Assembly (NCBI GenBank): GCA_947000775.1
Contig: CAMQGK010000171.1
Coordinates: 2,245,001 to 2,309,000, forward strand
Direction of reading: 5' to 3'
Length of the DNA stretch: 64,000 bases
From: Pterois miles
Lineage: Eukaryota; Chordata; Actinopteri; Perciformes; Scorpaenidae
Shown here: positions 12,201 through 25,053 of the stretch, piece after piece
How positions within the stretch are numbered: the stretch's first letter is position 1
How the letters are laid out: each line of letters opens with the position of its first letter
Made by a program: the position numbers and the translations under genes
Notes under the pieces: model-generated
Told to the model about the DNA's origin: nothing
Seen by the model: the letters and a program-made list of their open reading frames with translations, nothing else
Databases searched by the model: none

Positions 12201-15200
12201 GAGCTGTGGTGAGAGGAGGTCTGAGGAATGGCAGGCTGGTGTGACGCCCGTACTTTCCTAAACACACAACAAATAAACACATCAGTCAGTGCTTCTCTTT
12301 GTTATTTTTCTTTAATGCATTTTGTTTCCACTGATGCATTAATCAATCATCTCAACAGGCAGACAACCTATCCATCAGTCACACGGTCTTCTGTTTTATA
12401 ACAAGCCCGAGTAAAACAATATTGGGATATTATGTTAGCACAAATTGCCTCCCTCATAACTTTTTTTCTAAGTTTAAACCTCATTTTGATGTTGAATATG
12501 CAGTTGAAAAGGAGCTCAAACAAACAGCAACAAAATAATCAGTGCAGAGGAGAAAAGCAAAAACGCAAACTTCAAACATCGTGTCTTTATTAAGTGTACT
12601 GACAGTTTCTTCAAAAACAACAGAAACAGCCTGTAGCTTCAGCATCTCTCTGGTTGTTTTTTTTTTTTTTTGATTAATTCAATGTTGTATCTGTAAAATG
12701 CTTAAATTCAAGATGGATACTGGAAATTGTATAAGCATATTCATAAAACATAATGCCTGTAATTTACAGAATTAAATGGCTGTGAATCACACTGAACTAC
12801 GGGATGAATCCTCCACATTTAAAAATGGCAGCCACGGTGCTTAAAGGAGTTTTCCTTCTCTTTGTATTCTTTCACCAGAACATACTGTACAACGCACTAC
12901 ATACTCAACGTGTACTGTCGTTCAATATACTTTTGTGTGAATAAACAGTGGTATGCATCTTTTTGAATGCACTGTATTGTAACTGTAACACGTAACTATG
13001 GTAACCCATACCAACCTCGTGACCAAACGATTTGCGAGAATCATGAATCAAGTCTGAACTAATGTTAAAAAATATATTAGCGACCATGATGCTGACGTAG
13101 CAGCTAGGTGGTTCACATGGCCGTTCTCGGCTCATGCTCAGGTGGGTGTGTGGGCCGGACCTTGATACTGCAGCTCCGGCCCTCCGTTTCTACTGCACAC
13201 TCTGTCTCCAAAAGACACAAAAATCTAAAGATGGGAGCGGGGATATTTTGGCTTCATTTTTTTTAAGGGGAGGGAAGGGGGGACACGTTATCATCTATAT
13301 TGCAGTCTATATTTTTAGGATACTAAATAGTATGTTAGTCTGGAATTTCATATACAACCATCGTATATTTACTAGATTAATTACTACAGCTCCTACTCCT
13401 ACACAAATGTAATGATGGATCTTTGCTTCCTCAGCAATGAGGGACAATCTAATCATTTTATAGCTAGTTTATACTTTTGTGAATACTACTGTTATCCATA
13501 TACTATACTATATGGTATACCATATACAATACTACTGTGATCCATTTTTTGGTCTGTTGTTCATGGTATCTCCTCTTTTTCTGATTCGAAATAACTATCG
13601 TCGTTTTCACACATTTGTTTTCACAGTTAAAGTGGCTTTTGCTTCCAGTAAAAACCTCAAAGGCCAACTGCTGTCTTAAACTTTTATTTGAAGTGTGTTT
13701 AGCTAGTTGCTGCATAGCTGTGATAAAAACAACCTGGCCGTTGAGGAATGTAATTAAATTGTGCACCAATAATGGCCTTTTCTTCCAAAAAGAATCAAGT
13801 AATGAATAAACAACAGTTTCCTTCTGTTGTTAATGCCGATCAAATCTAAGGAAAAAAGACGTACCGCGAATTTTTTTGTTTGTTACTGTGTCAACACCCG
13901 GTGCGGTTTTCTTTGTAGTGCAAAATAATTTGAATTGCACATGTTGAAAATGAGCAGTTACACTGTGCTTCTTCAGTGGACACTGAAAAATCAATCCTCC
14001 TGCTTATCGAATCACCATGGCAACAACAAGAAGTAAGTTCGCATTGACCAACATTCATTGACTATAACTCGTATGGGTTGTTGTTTTTAAGCTGTGTGAA
14101 AACTAAACTAGTGAAATTTAGGAGGGTTTGCCCACTTTCACACAGTCAAACACGTTTTGTCTGTTCAGGATTCATATCAGCGAGGCTTCTCTCACCTTCA
14201 GGCGATTGCCACCCAACACTTACACACATACAGGGTACATGCACCTCCTCTCTTTGGCTTTTGAGTGCATGTGTGAGCTCCTTCTCTGAATCACAAGGCC
14301 TCCTCATAATAAATGTAAAAATTCTAATGGTAGCTTCCTCCAGACTACGTGGAGAAAGTTTAACATTTAATTAAGGTCCCAATTTTAGACTTTAATTGTG
14401 CATGCTCTTCTTTAAGAGAGCTTCCCCCACCTCACCCATCTTCTCCCCTTCCTGTTCTCATTTGTTCCACTAATGTCACATGATTTCATTTTAATACCTG
14501 ATTAGCCATTCATCAAATAATGAAGCCGTCAACGAGGTGATTACAGTATATATGAGGGCCTAACAGAGGGAAAGACTTGTACAGTGGGATAGTGATTATT
14601 ATCCCAGAAAGGCTGCTCAAAGGATCAAATTTAGGATGCTGATCTGCTCTAAAATCTTGAAGATTATTGAAAATGTGCAGTGTAGATGCAACTTTGATAT
14701 AATATACTATTTTCAAATTGAAAGTTTTAGTCATACAGTATACATTATACTGTAATTTTTAAATGTCACATCTCTTGAATCAAATTTTAAACTAGGGCTG
14801 TCAATTGATTATAATATTTAACTGAAATTAATCCTACTGCGATTGTCCATGATTAATCATTTTTAATTGCAAATTAATCACCACTTTTTTTTATCTGTAA
14901 TCTGCAACCACACCATTAGATGCCCTGGTGGTTGCAGATTGCCACCAACTGATCAAACATTTTGAGACATTTCATTTGGGTGAAAACACTGACTTGTATG
15001 TAGATACATCCTTTTATTTTTTCATTATAGGTTCTTGCTTTAGTTTGCTTTATGCTTTAGCTTTATGTAGACCTGTGTTTTATCATCATTTTGTGAGTGT
15101 GTGGAGAGAGACTTGTATCACAGTGAGGCAGATGGGCGAAGCCATCCCTTGCTTGGACCTTTTTGTTATTTCTTTCTTACAATCACACTGCTGTCATTTC

Positions 15201-18200
15201 TTTGTAGAGGTGTTTATCTGCTCTCCAGACCAAAGCTTTGACTTCAGAGGGATGTGAGACACCTCCAGCTGATCTCTATCAACACTCCTCTCTAGTGCAC
15301 CACCATCCATTCAGCTCTTGATAAAGTGTGTCAGGGCAAGGTCGTTTCACACTATTAGCTCAAGGTGTTGTATATTACATGACACTGGCTGATGAAGGTC
15401 TTTATGTATAATTCAGTGGGCTAAAATAAATCATGAAAAAAAAAAATACTGGGTATATTAAAGGGATGCTAATTTTGAAAAATGTTTTCAATTGACAACC
15501 GACTCTCCTTAACCGATTATTAACTGTTAACCGACAAGACTTGTGCCTCGCATGCAGCGGTGAGCCAGCTGCAGTATATGAGCACAACAGATAACTGAGT
15601 CAACAGTGAGTTACTGTAACAGCCATGGTGCTGCATTCACTGTCTCCAGTTCACTGTCCGGGAGCAAACCTGCAGTCACTTTCCCAGTAAAAGTCTGCTG
15701 CCACCGCCACACATTTAGTTTAGTTTAGCAGGTTGTCAGCTGTGTGTCTGCCCAGCATAACGACACTCCGTTGCCCAGCTTAACGATAGCAGTTGGCTGA
15801 CAAACAGTGTGTGTTTGTGCTATGTTAGCAGCTAGCTGCTTGCATTGTAAGCGGCTTCGCACCCGCTGTAGCGCAACTTTAGCAAGTTTCTGACAAACTG
15901 TATGTGTGGTGGTGGTAAGTGTGGGTTTGTTGGTGGCATTACATAGCCAGTGTGTGTACAATTTATTTGTCGGTGAATAAATGCTACGAGGCTACATGCT
16001 ACAACTCCTCAGCCTTAAGTCCAGAGTCAACTTCCTGTATCTGCACCGGCTATTTCTTAAGGTGGACCAGCTTTTCTCCGTAAACTGACAAGCTGCGCCT
16101 CTGAGTCTTTTTAATTAATTATTAATATTTCTTTTAACCCTTTAACCGACAGCGTTAATCAGTTAAAAATGCTTAATATCAGTTCAAATTAACTGTTAAT
16201 TACTGACATCCCTAATATATTACTAATTCAGATATTGTTAAAATAATGTCTGTATATCATAACTTCTGGAGTATCAGTTGTAATAAACAAATGAAAAACC
16301 ATGATGCTCCAAGCAGTAGCACATACCTCCTCTTTTCCCAGAGTGGTACGGCCTCATGAGGATCTGCAGGGCAGCAGGGTTGGTCATACTGGTGAGCAGC
16401 TGGGCGAGGTTGGGCTCAGGAAGCAGACCTTTCCTATTACTCAGAATCTGGAGAACAAAACACATACACACATATACATGAGTTAGATAAAGGAAAGTGA
16501 GACTGTGTGCATAGTGTACATTTTGTGTTTTGATCTTGTCATTAGGAGTCCCTGATGGCTGCCGTAATCATTACACTAGTTTACATCAGCGGGATACGTC
16601 TGCAGCGTCAGCAGAGGGGAGTCGATCTGGGAGACAAAAGAAAAAAGAGAAAGGGACAGAGCTGTGTGAGAGGCACAAAAGGAGCAGCAGGGGGAAAGGG
16701 ATGGGGAAAAGAGATGTGAAAAACAAGACAGAGGAAGAATCGGCTAGAGAAAGTTTAAGTAGAAACCTGAAATAAAGTAGTGGCCGCAACTCAGACACCA
16801 ATTCATAAGTTCTCTGCCAATTTTATGTGCAGACATGTTGAGAAAAAACCTTGATTCACTTTTCAGTGAAAGTTGGTGCAATTTGCTGCAATCTTGCAAT
16901 CTGGCTGAGGTGAGAATGAAAAGAAATCACACCGAGGAAAGGCACAAACAAGAATCTTATATAATGTACCGTACGCAAACCGATCACAAGAGAAAAGTAA
17001 ATCAGATTTTGAAGCCCCTAAAAACATGGTTTCAAACTGTGTTTAAAAAAAAAAAGTAATATTTGTTACCAAATTTACAATAATCAAAGCATCACCAAGT
17101 TCAGAAAAATGAGGTGGTTCAGTATTATTTACTAGGTGTGTAACAGTAAAAAGCTCAGCTAGTTGTGGACTGTGTGGGTGTGGTTTTGATTAAAATATTG
17201 CTGAATCCTGATTGGTGAGGGAAATGTGTAGGATTATTCCTTATTTCATGGTCAGTTTTGGGATAGATATTTATTATTACATACTTACTGTATAAAAAAA
17301 AAAACAACAACAAAAAACAAAGCATTCGGATAGTGTTTTGGGGGTTGATTACCATGGCAATGGTCGAAGCTTTGAAGCATTTTGGGTCAGCCCTACATTT
17401 AATGTGTCTCACACTGTTGTTGTAATTGCATGTTATATTATATTCTGCTCTTGGCACACACTTGTGTGTGTTGTTGTTGTGCATTTTCCCTGTTAATAGC
17501 AAAGCTTATATTTAATTTGACGTGAGCTGAATTTCCTAGAACTCAACAGATCTCTGCTGACTTGCATTTAATCGAAAGACATACTGTAGGGCACATCCCC
17601 AAATAATTTAATCACTCATTACGCTGCAAAATTTAATTCAACAGGCTCAAATGAAATCCTATTGAATTAGGTTGCGTCAAATCAAATGGAGCAGCCCTTG
17701 TAGATCCTCCTCAGCACTGACAGTGTGGCGGCAGTGCTCGCTGTCTGGCCCAAAGACACGGCTATTTAAAACAACATTAGCAGGATGGTGATATTTCCTG
17801 CTCGTCTGCCCCTGAGCTACAGCACGACTTCAGCTCAAGTCAACCTTGTTTCCTCCCTGTCACATCCTGAAGAGTGAGCATTACTGACGGGGATGGAGCG
17901 GGTCTGACTCTAGCCTGTCAGCAAGAGAGGAAGAGGAGAGTCTGGTGCACATATACGGTATGTCTGTTTGTGTGTTACAGCAGGGAAAATTGGTGTGTGT
18001 GCTGGTGTTGAACAAGGCCAGTCGTAGCTGACAGCGTCTTTCAAGGGAAGAGAGAGGAGGAGGAGGAGGAGAGCTCTGTCATTTCTTTTCTTTCTGCTGG
18101 AGAAAATGTCAGCATGCATCAGTCTATTTGGCAACTGGCACAAAATCCAGCCACACACCCACACACTAACACACACATGTCTGCCAGGGAGGTAAGGAAG

Positions 18201-21200
18201 CCGCGAAGAAGGGAAGGCGAGAAGTGTCGCGTAAGGAGAGGGATGGAGGGAGAAGAAAGGAGGGAGGAGGCCATCTGGTCCTCAGCGTTCACACTCACAT
18301 TCACTAACTGGAGACGTGAGAGAGCTGCCTCGGAGGAGAACAGTAGCCAGGAGTAGAAGGTCTTGATCTTTTTCTGAAGATCTGATGTTTCTTTTACCAG
18401 CTGCTCACATTCAATATGCAATCATTTTAAAAAGAGCCTTGGGGTACTAATGTAAACGTTTGTTCTCTCTCTCTACCTCTTCTTTCTCAACCAATCGCCG
18501 CTTCTCTTTCACTGAGTTTGTGTCCTCTTTCCTCCTCACATCTGCCTTATCTTCCTAAGCTAATTTATTCAGAGACACATTTTCTCTCTATGTCTTTTCA
18601 TCCTCTTCATTGCAATTCAGACTCTGCGACCGTTGCTGCTCTGGCTTTCAACCTGTAATTTTCAACCCATCCATCTCAAGGCCACAACCTCTTTTACCTG
18701 CATTTGATAATTCTTGCTCTGCGAAAGCTAGGAATAAAATCACAAAGGAGACAGCAGTCAGACATATTTAAAATATCTACTGAAATTTAAAGACTTAAAC
18801 AGAAATCACGTAAAAATGAGTAAATCATAGCACCCTTACCGGACTAATGTACGTGTTAGTAGAGACCATTGTGCAAAAATTGACTTAACAGTGTTGCAGT
18901 TCAGCTACAAACTCTGACTTTTAATTGTCGCCCTCCATAAGCACAATTAGTGTAATCTAAAATATTTATCATCAGATGGGAGTAAAGCAGCAAGCTGTAA
19001 TGGTTTTCCATGGCCTATGGGTAACTCATAATGAACCACAAACCTGCAGTTCATGTGAAGATATAATTAAGACTTTCCATGTGACAGAGCAATACTGTTG
19101 TAATTTGTGCCTATAGGCTGTTCAATGTGCAAAACAACCAAATTACCACTAACGATGTGAATGAGTGCCATTATTAAGTTTGGATTATTAGAGTTTACTG
19201 GACTCCATGTAAAGCCATACTAAGGCAAATAAGACCAACTAAATTTACTTTATAATGTATGTATTTAATGAAATGGCACACCGATGGCACCCTGCTTTCA
19301 CAACACCTGTTTTTGGACCAACTGAATAAAACAAAGTACATGTTTTACATCTTTTTGACAAAATATAATAAATCAATAAATAAGAAATAAATCTGTAAAA
19401 ATACTAGATAACAAATAATAATAAAAATAATCACAATATTTTAAGAAAATGTTATTATTATTTTTTTTTTATAGTAGTAGTAGTAGTAGTAGCACCAGTG
19501 TTATACTGGTATACTGTATATATATTAAAATCAAATTTTGGTCAAAGTATGTATGTTTTAGCATTAAAATGTTATTATCCCAAGCCCTTCCGAAAAAAAT
19601 TTTCTCATGTAACCTGATGAAGAAGCAGACATGAGTATGGGCACAGAAGCTAAGAAATGTACAGCTGTGGATGCCACATTAGTTCAGATCCTCAAATCAC
19701 ACAACAACACAAACTAACTAACCGAGTGATGCAGCAGTAGACCATCAACTGACCACCCGTGTTCTGCAAGGTAAAATGTACACATGCAATGTTTTTTGTA
19801 AAAGGAGTCTGGTCTGCTGGCTATGAAGAGAGAAAAATAACAGCTTTATCTCGCCATCAGACAGCCCTTTCCGACGAGGAACTGAAGCCGTTATAGCTTC
19901 AAAACCACCAAACCCTTCACAAAAAATAATAATTTTACCTCTCAGAACACGTTCACATTATTCATAACCTTACTGACTGGCTTCATGATAAGCTCATTTA
20001 CTGTATCAGCTGAATGGCTGAGTTTCCATTTTTTAAAAAAGGCAAAGTACGCAGATGGCCCCTTTAAACTGAGTTCATGTAAATAAAATACTAGTCTACT
20101 GTTTTTTTTTAAACACCATTTTACCATCACACCATTTTTCAACTCCGTTCCTACCTGTCAGACAGAACATTTCTGTTGTTGTTGGCAATGCCTCCTCTTC
20201 ACCAGCCCATCTCACTTGTGGAGTCACTAAGGGTCACTTCATGGCCCTTTACTATTTTCTATATATATGCTCTCCCTTGGTCATGTTATCCATAAGCATA
20301 ATATCCAATTCCACTGCTATGCAGATGACACACAGCTGTGTTCCACTGAAAACCTCTGATTCCACCTGTTTAACTTCTCTCATGGCCTGCCTAGCCAATA
20401 TACATTGTTGGATGTCCCAGAACTTCTATCAACTGAACTCAGACAACACCGAGGTTCTCCCATTTGGCCCCACCAGTTTTAAATCCAGTTTACAAGACAG
20501 TCTGGATACCTTCTCGGTTAACACTAAATCAGCTGCACGAAACCTGGGTGTTTTATTTGAAACTAGACTTTGTTTTAATGCACAAATAATATGTGTGGTG
20601 CAATCTTACTTCCTGCACCTCAGAAATATTTCTAAAATCAAATTATTTCTATCCGCTCAAGACCTAAATACAGTAGTCAATGCTCTCATTTCCTCCCACC
20701 TAGATTATTGCAATGCCCTTTACTCTGGTCTCAGTCATAACTCACTTCACCGCCTGCAGTTAGTTCAAAATGCGGCTGCCAGACTAATCACTGGAACAAA
20801 GAGATTCAAGCATATCACTCCTGTTTTAGCCACTCTTCATTGGCTTCCCATCAAATTAAAATTGATTTTAAGATTTTGTTGTTAACTTTTGAAGCTCTGC
20901 ATGGTTCGGCACTGAGCTACCTCATTGAGCTCCTTACTCCTTACGTGCCACCTTCTAACCTGAGGTCCTCTGACAAGGCGCTACTGGTTATACCAAGGTC
21001 TAGGTTGGTGACTAAGGGAGACAGGGCCTTTGCTATCAGTGCCCCTAGACTCTCGAACAGCCTCCTCGAGGACCTCAGGTTAGCTCACTCATTAGCCAAT
21101 TTTCAATCCACTGATTATGGGTTTTAGTTTTCTCAATATTTTATCCACATCCTATTTTTTTGTTCTTATATTGTTGTTTTTATGTCTGTATTGTATTTTA

Positions 21201-24200
21201 TCTGTGCAAGCACTTTGTAACTGTTTAGAAGGGTGCTATACAAATAAAGATTATTATAGAGAACTAGCATTTATTAGAGAACTAGCATTTACCACTTGAT
21301 TGGTGTATTAACAACCACCATCAACACTGGTCAGCTGTGAAGACACTGTACATTCAGTTAACTAATAGTCTCCCTTCTCAATGACCACTATTTTCCTCTA
21401 CAGAGACTATGAGTCACAGAGAGGCAGAAAGACAGACACACGTGTATGAACACATCAAGACGTTAAACCCTTGTCCTGGAATTTAGACTTCTCCACCTTT
21501 TAAATGCAATTTCCATAAAAACAAGCATGTATCTAATATTTTGGTCCGGTACTATCTGCCTCTCTCTCTCCCTCACACACACAAACTTGTCAGTATTCAT
21601 ACAATTTATTTTTGACTGCAAAAGCATTGAGACATAGTCTGTAATGCTTGTTTATCTACTTTTGTATTGAACGTATGAACCTGTGATTATACCTATATAA
21701 AGTATAGTTCTTTAGATAGACTGTATACAAACATGGACGACATGACAGCTCCCCAAAAGTGAAGCCAAAGCATCTCAATCGCCCCCTGGTGGTTGGCTTC
21801 AGTATAGGTCAGAAATTATGGGGCCAAACTACATCAAAAGTCAAAAAGTGACATATGTATATGTGTTAATTTCTCTGATAAGTTTGGTTTTAATTAGCTA
21901 TATGATGCTATAAAAAGGGGGTGATCTGAGTGAAGTAGTTGTGCAACCGGAGGCTCAGGAATTGTACATGCGAGGAGATGTAACTTTAACTTTCCATAAC
22001 CATCATGAGTCTGTGTAATACATGTGTGTCAATCTGATCATAAATGTAGTTATCGAGCTATCATGGTTAGTTGTTGTCTTTCTAGTCAAACAGCTACTGT
22101 GGTGCTCACATAGTAACTGGGTGGATCATGCCAAAAATCTGCGGCCATGCTGGGCTTGTGATTGGCTCAGGCGGGTGTGTGGGTGGGGCATCAATAACCC
22201 TTGATCACTACTGTACAAACTCTGGCTCCAAATGATGTTGAAATCTCAAATTGGCAGCTCCTCTATCTGGGTTTACTTTTGTACAGTGGGAGGAAGTGGA
22301 GACACGTCATCTATCTTTATACTGTTTAGAGTCTATGTTATATATAAATCCATGTACTTCTATCCATGAAAATAAACAAGTACTGTTCCTTTTCCACCAT
22401 TCTTCACTTGTATTTACATCGTGTGTGTGTGTGTGTAAGTTTGCTGCATCTTCATGTATTTGAATGTCTGTAAATGTTTGTATGTCATACTGTGCCATCA
22501 GTTTGGTTTATTTTAGGCAGTAGGAAACAGTGGAGGAGCCCAATCAGTCTATAGGACTATAATTATCATGTCAGTGTCTCTCTGCAACCACAGTTCAGTG
22601 TAGGAGGGATATCATAGCTACAAAGACTATTTCACAGGGTGTATGTACTGTATACTGTATATATATCAGAAATGTGTATATCTCAGCACTGGATGTGCAT
22701 TAATGTCTGCGGGCTTATAAGCCTGGGAAGTCTATTGTTTTGGTGATACAGGTTATGGACTTACAGATTTGAGGAAATGTTTCAATAGAGAAAATCTATT
22801 TTTTTTTCAAAATGAAAACGCATTTTGCAAGCACCATACTCACCATACCCTGGGCAGCGATGAGTGCAGCCAGGGTGCTTCTCCCTGAGGTGCCCGGGGT
22901 ACAGAGTGACAGACGGACCTCCTGTCCTCCCACCAGTGTTCGGTCCATCTCTATCAGCACAGCCTCCGCCTGCTCCGCGCTCTCATACTCCACCACACCA
23001 AAGCCTCGGACTGGGCTGCCTTCATCCTGAGCAAGCTGGTAGATAGCCCAAAAAAACAGCATTAAATTAGGGTTGGGAAGTGAGTGTTTTCAAAGTCAGA
23101 AATCTCAAAGTGAAGTGACTGGTACTAGGTCAACCCCTCACATATAAACACACTATGTATTGTGGTCATTTGTGCTTCAGGGGAAAAAAAATTTAATTCA
23201 ACCTCCGCTGTTTCGTTTTCTTTGCCTCTGCGAAATCTGGTATTTTAACAGTGATCATTAGTTGTACTAAAATGTTTCCCTTCTTCATCATTTTGTTAGA
23301 CAGCTACTGTCCCTCTGTTATCAGCACCGTCTCTTCTAGGGCAGTGTATTGGTAAGAATCTGGCAATATGATACCGAGCATAATGCAGGGGTTACAATTC
23401 AGTATACTGCAATACAGTAATAGAGTAAGCAAAGCGATATACAGAAATAAATCGAATTTTAGGAAAACTGTCATAATATAAAGAACACATCCATAAAATC
23501 TGAGTTAAGATTTTTCACACGGTGGAAACAATATGATCTGCACTTGCATTCCTCACAGTCTTGTACATCCAACATCACAGGACTACTTTTTGTGCAATCT
23601 GAGCCACTGTCTGCCATGAATATTTTCATGTAAACTATTAATTAAAAACCGACAATGTTTTTGAGAAGTGATATAGTATCACAAAACATATTATCACCAT
23701 ACTTAAGTGTATCACTACTTTCTGACACTCCTGGTCTCCTCACAGAAAAAAACGGTTGTAGATTTGAATCTGCCAACCAGCTCTGTGTAGAGTATTCATG
23801 TTTTTGCTGTGATTTTGGTTACCCCCCGTAATCCAAGAACAGGAAGGTTAGCTAACCTGGAGGACTGAATGTGACTGTGTGTCAGTCCTGTGATAAATTA
23901 CACCCTGCAACCCTGAACAGATAATGGATGAATGGACGATCTGAAGAGCCTCACTGGAGGTTTTCATGTTCAGGAGACAAATGCAACGTGTAACCACTGT
24001 GGAGGGATACAGCAATGCCAGTGAATCTGTTGCTGCCAGCAGTGAAGAAACAAGAACTGTGTCCAAATACAGAAACACATGAATCACTGCAGCCTCTGTC
24101 TCATCTAAGATGTTTTTTTTTCTTGTATGATTGTTAAATCTTGACAAAAAACCTTACTGCTGAATAAGTGATACAAAAACCTAATATCTACTGCATATTT

Positions 24201-24972
24201 TCTTTCAGACTTCAGCAGGAATAAAAAAAAAAAAAAAAAAAAACAGAGGCATTATCGCTAAGAGCTGATTTAATGGAGTGACTGTGTTTTAGAGTGGGTT
24301 TTCTCTTCAATATGCAAGAGGAAATCTACTCTGATAATTCTAATCATCTAATATAAACTGCATGCTGCTTAATATATTTTTCTTCTCTCAGCAGAGAGGG
24401 CAGACTGCCTGGAAACATTTCTTTCATTTATTGTATCTTTTAATAAATCATCAGGGGAAGCAAAAAAGGTCCCTGCAAACAGCCTCTTCTCTATTTCGCA
24501 TTGAGTTCACGGCCCCATGTAGGAAGAGTAATACCATTCATCCAGAAACGAGAAAGGTACCCTGTTTTATATGATTGGATTCAGTGGCCAAAACACAATC
24601 TTCGCCAGAGCATCCAAAGTTACCATGGTGACGTTCTGTGAGACTGCAAAGCCAGCGACAAGTCCAAAGTTGCTAGCTGACTGCTAATTCAGTCATATCG
24701 TTAAGTTAACAAATGTATTCACCAATTCATTCAAACACAACAAAAAGAGCTTAAAGAGGATCAAAACTGCAGATTCCACACTTCCACTTGTGTGTGTGTG
24801 TGTGTGTGTGTGAGTGAGTGACAGACAGTAACTGACAGATAACTGTGTTGTGGTGGAGGTGAAAGAGCTTGTCTCAGCTCCTTTTGTCAAAAAGGACAGA
24901 TAAAAAAATGACATGATGCAAGAGATACATCCTCTTCTTGCACGGCTCCAGGGAGTAACCGTAACCATGCGT

Positions 24973-25053
<81 letters not shown>

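Larger units (their letters stand above)
12258..16326 (-). other. raver2: raver2 intron with three or more repeat insertions
   Basis: 4069 bp. Holds the tail of a repeat at about 13150-13305, the end of a hAT-like element at 14790-14884 and a complete hAT-like element at 15461-16214. Also a T run at 12657-12671. No exon seen. Confidence 0.75.
16448..22843 (-). other. raver2: raver2 intron with an L2-type LINE and other repeats
   Basis: 6396 bp. 16450-19640 holds low-complexity patches and a TAG run (19472-19492) but no element I can name; 19840-20110 looks repeat-like. An L2-type LINE fragment occupies 20128-21262 and another element 21713-22337. Confidence 0.7.

Noticed and set aside
20241..21127. 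Reverse-transcriptase frames considered as a host gene
   Set aside because: They are the frameshifted C-terminal remnant of an L2-type LINE.
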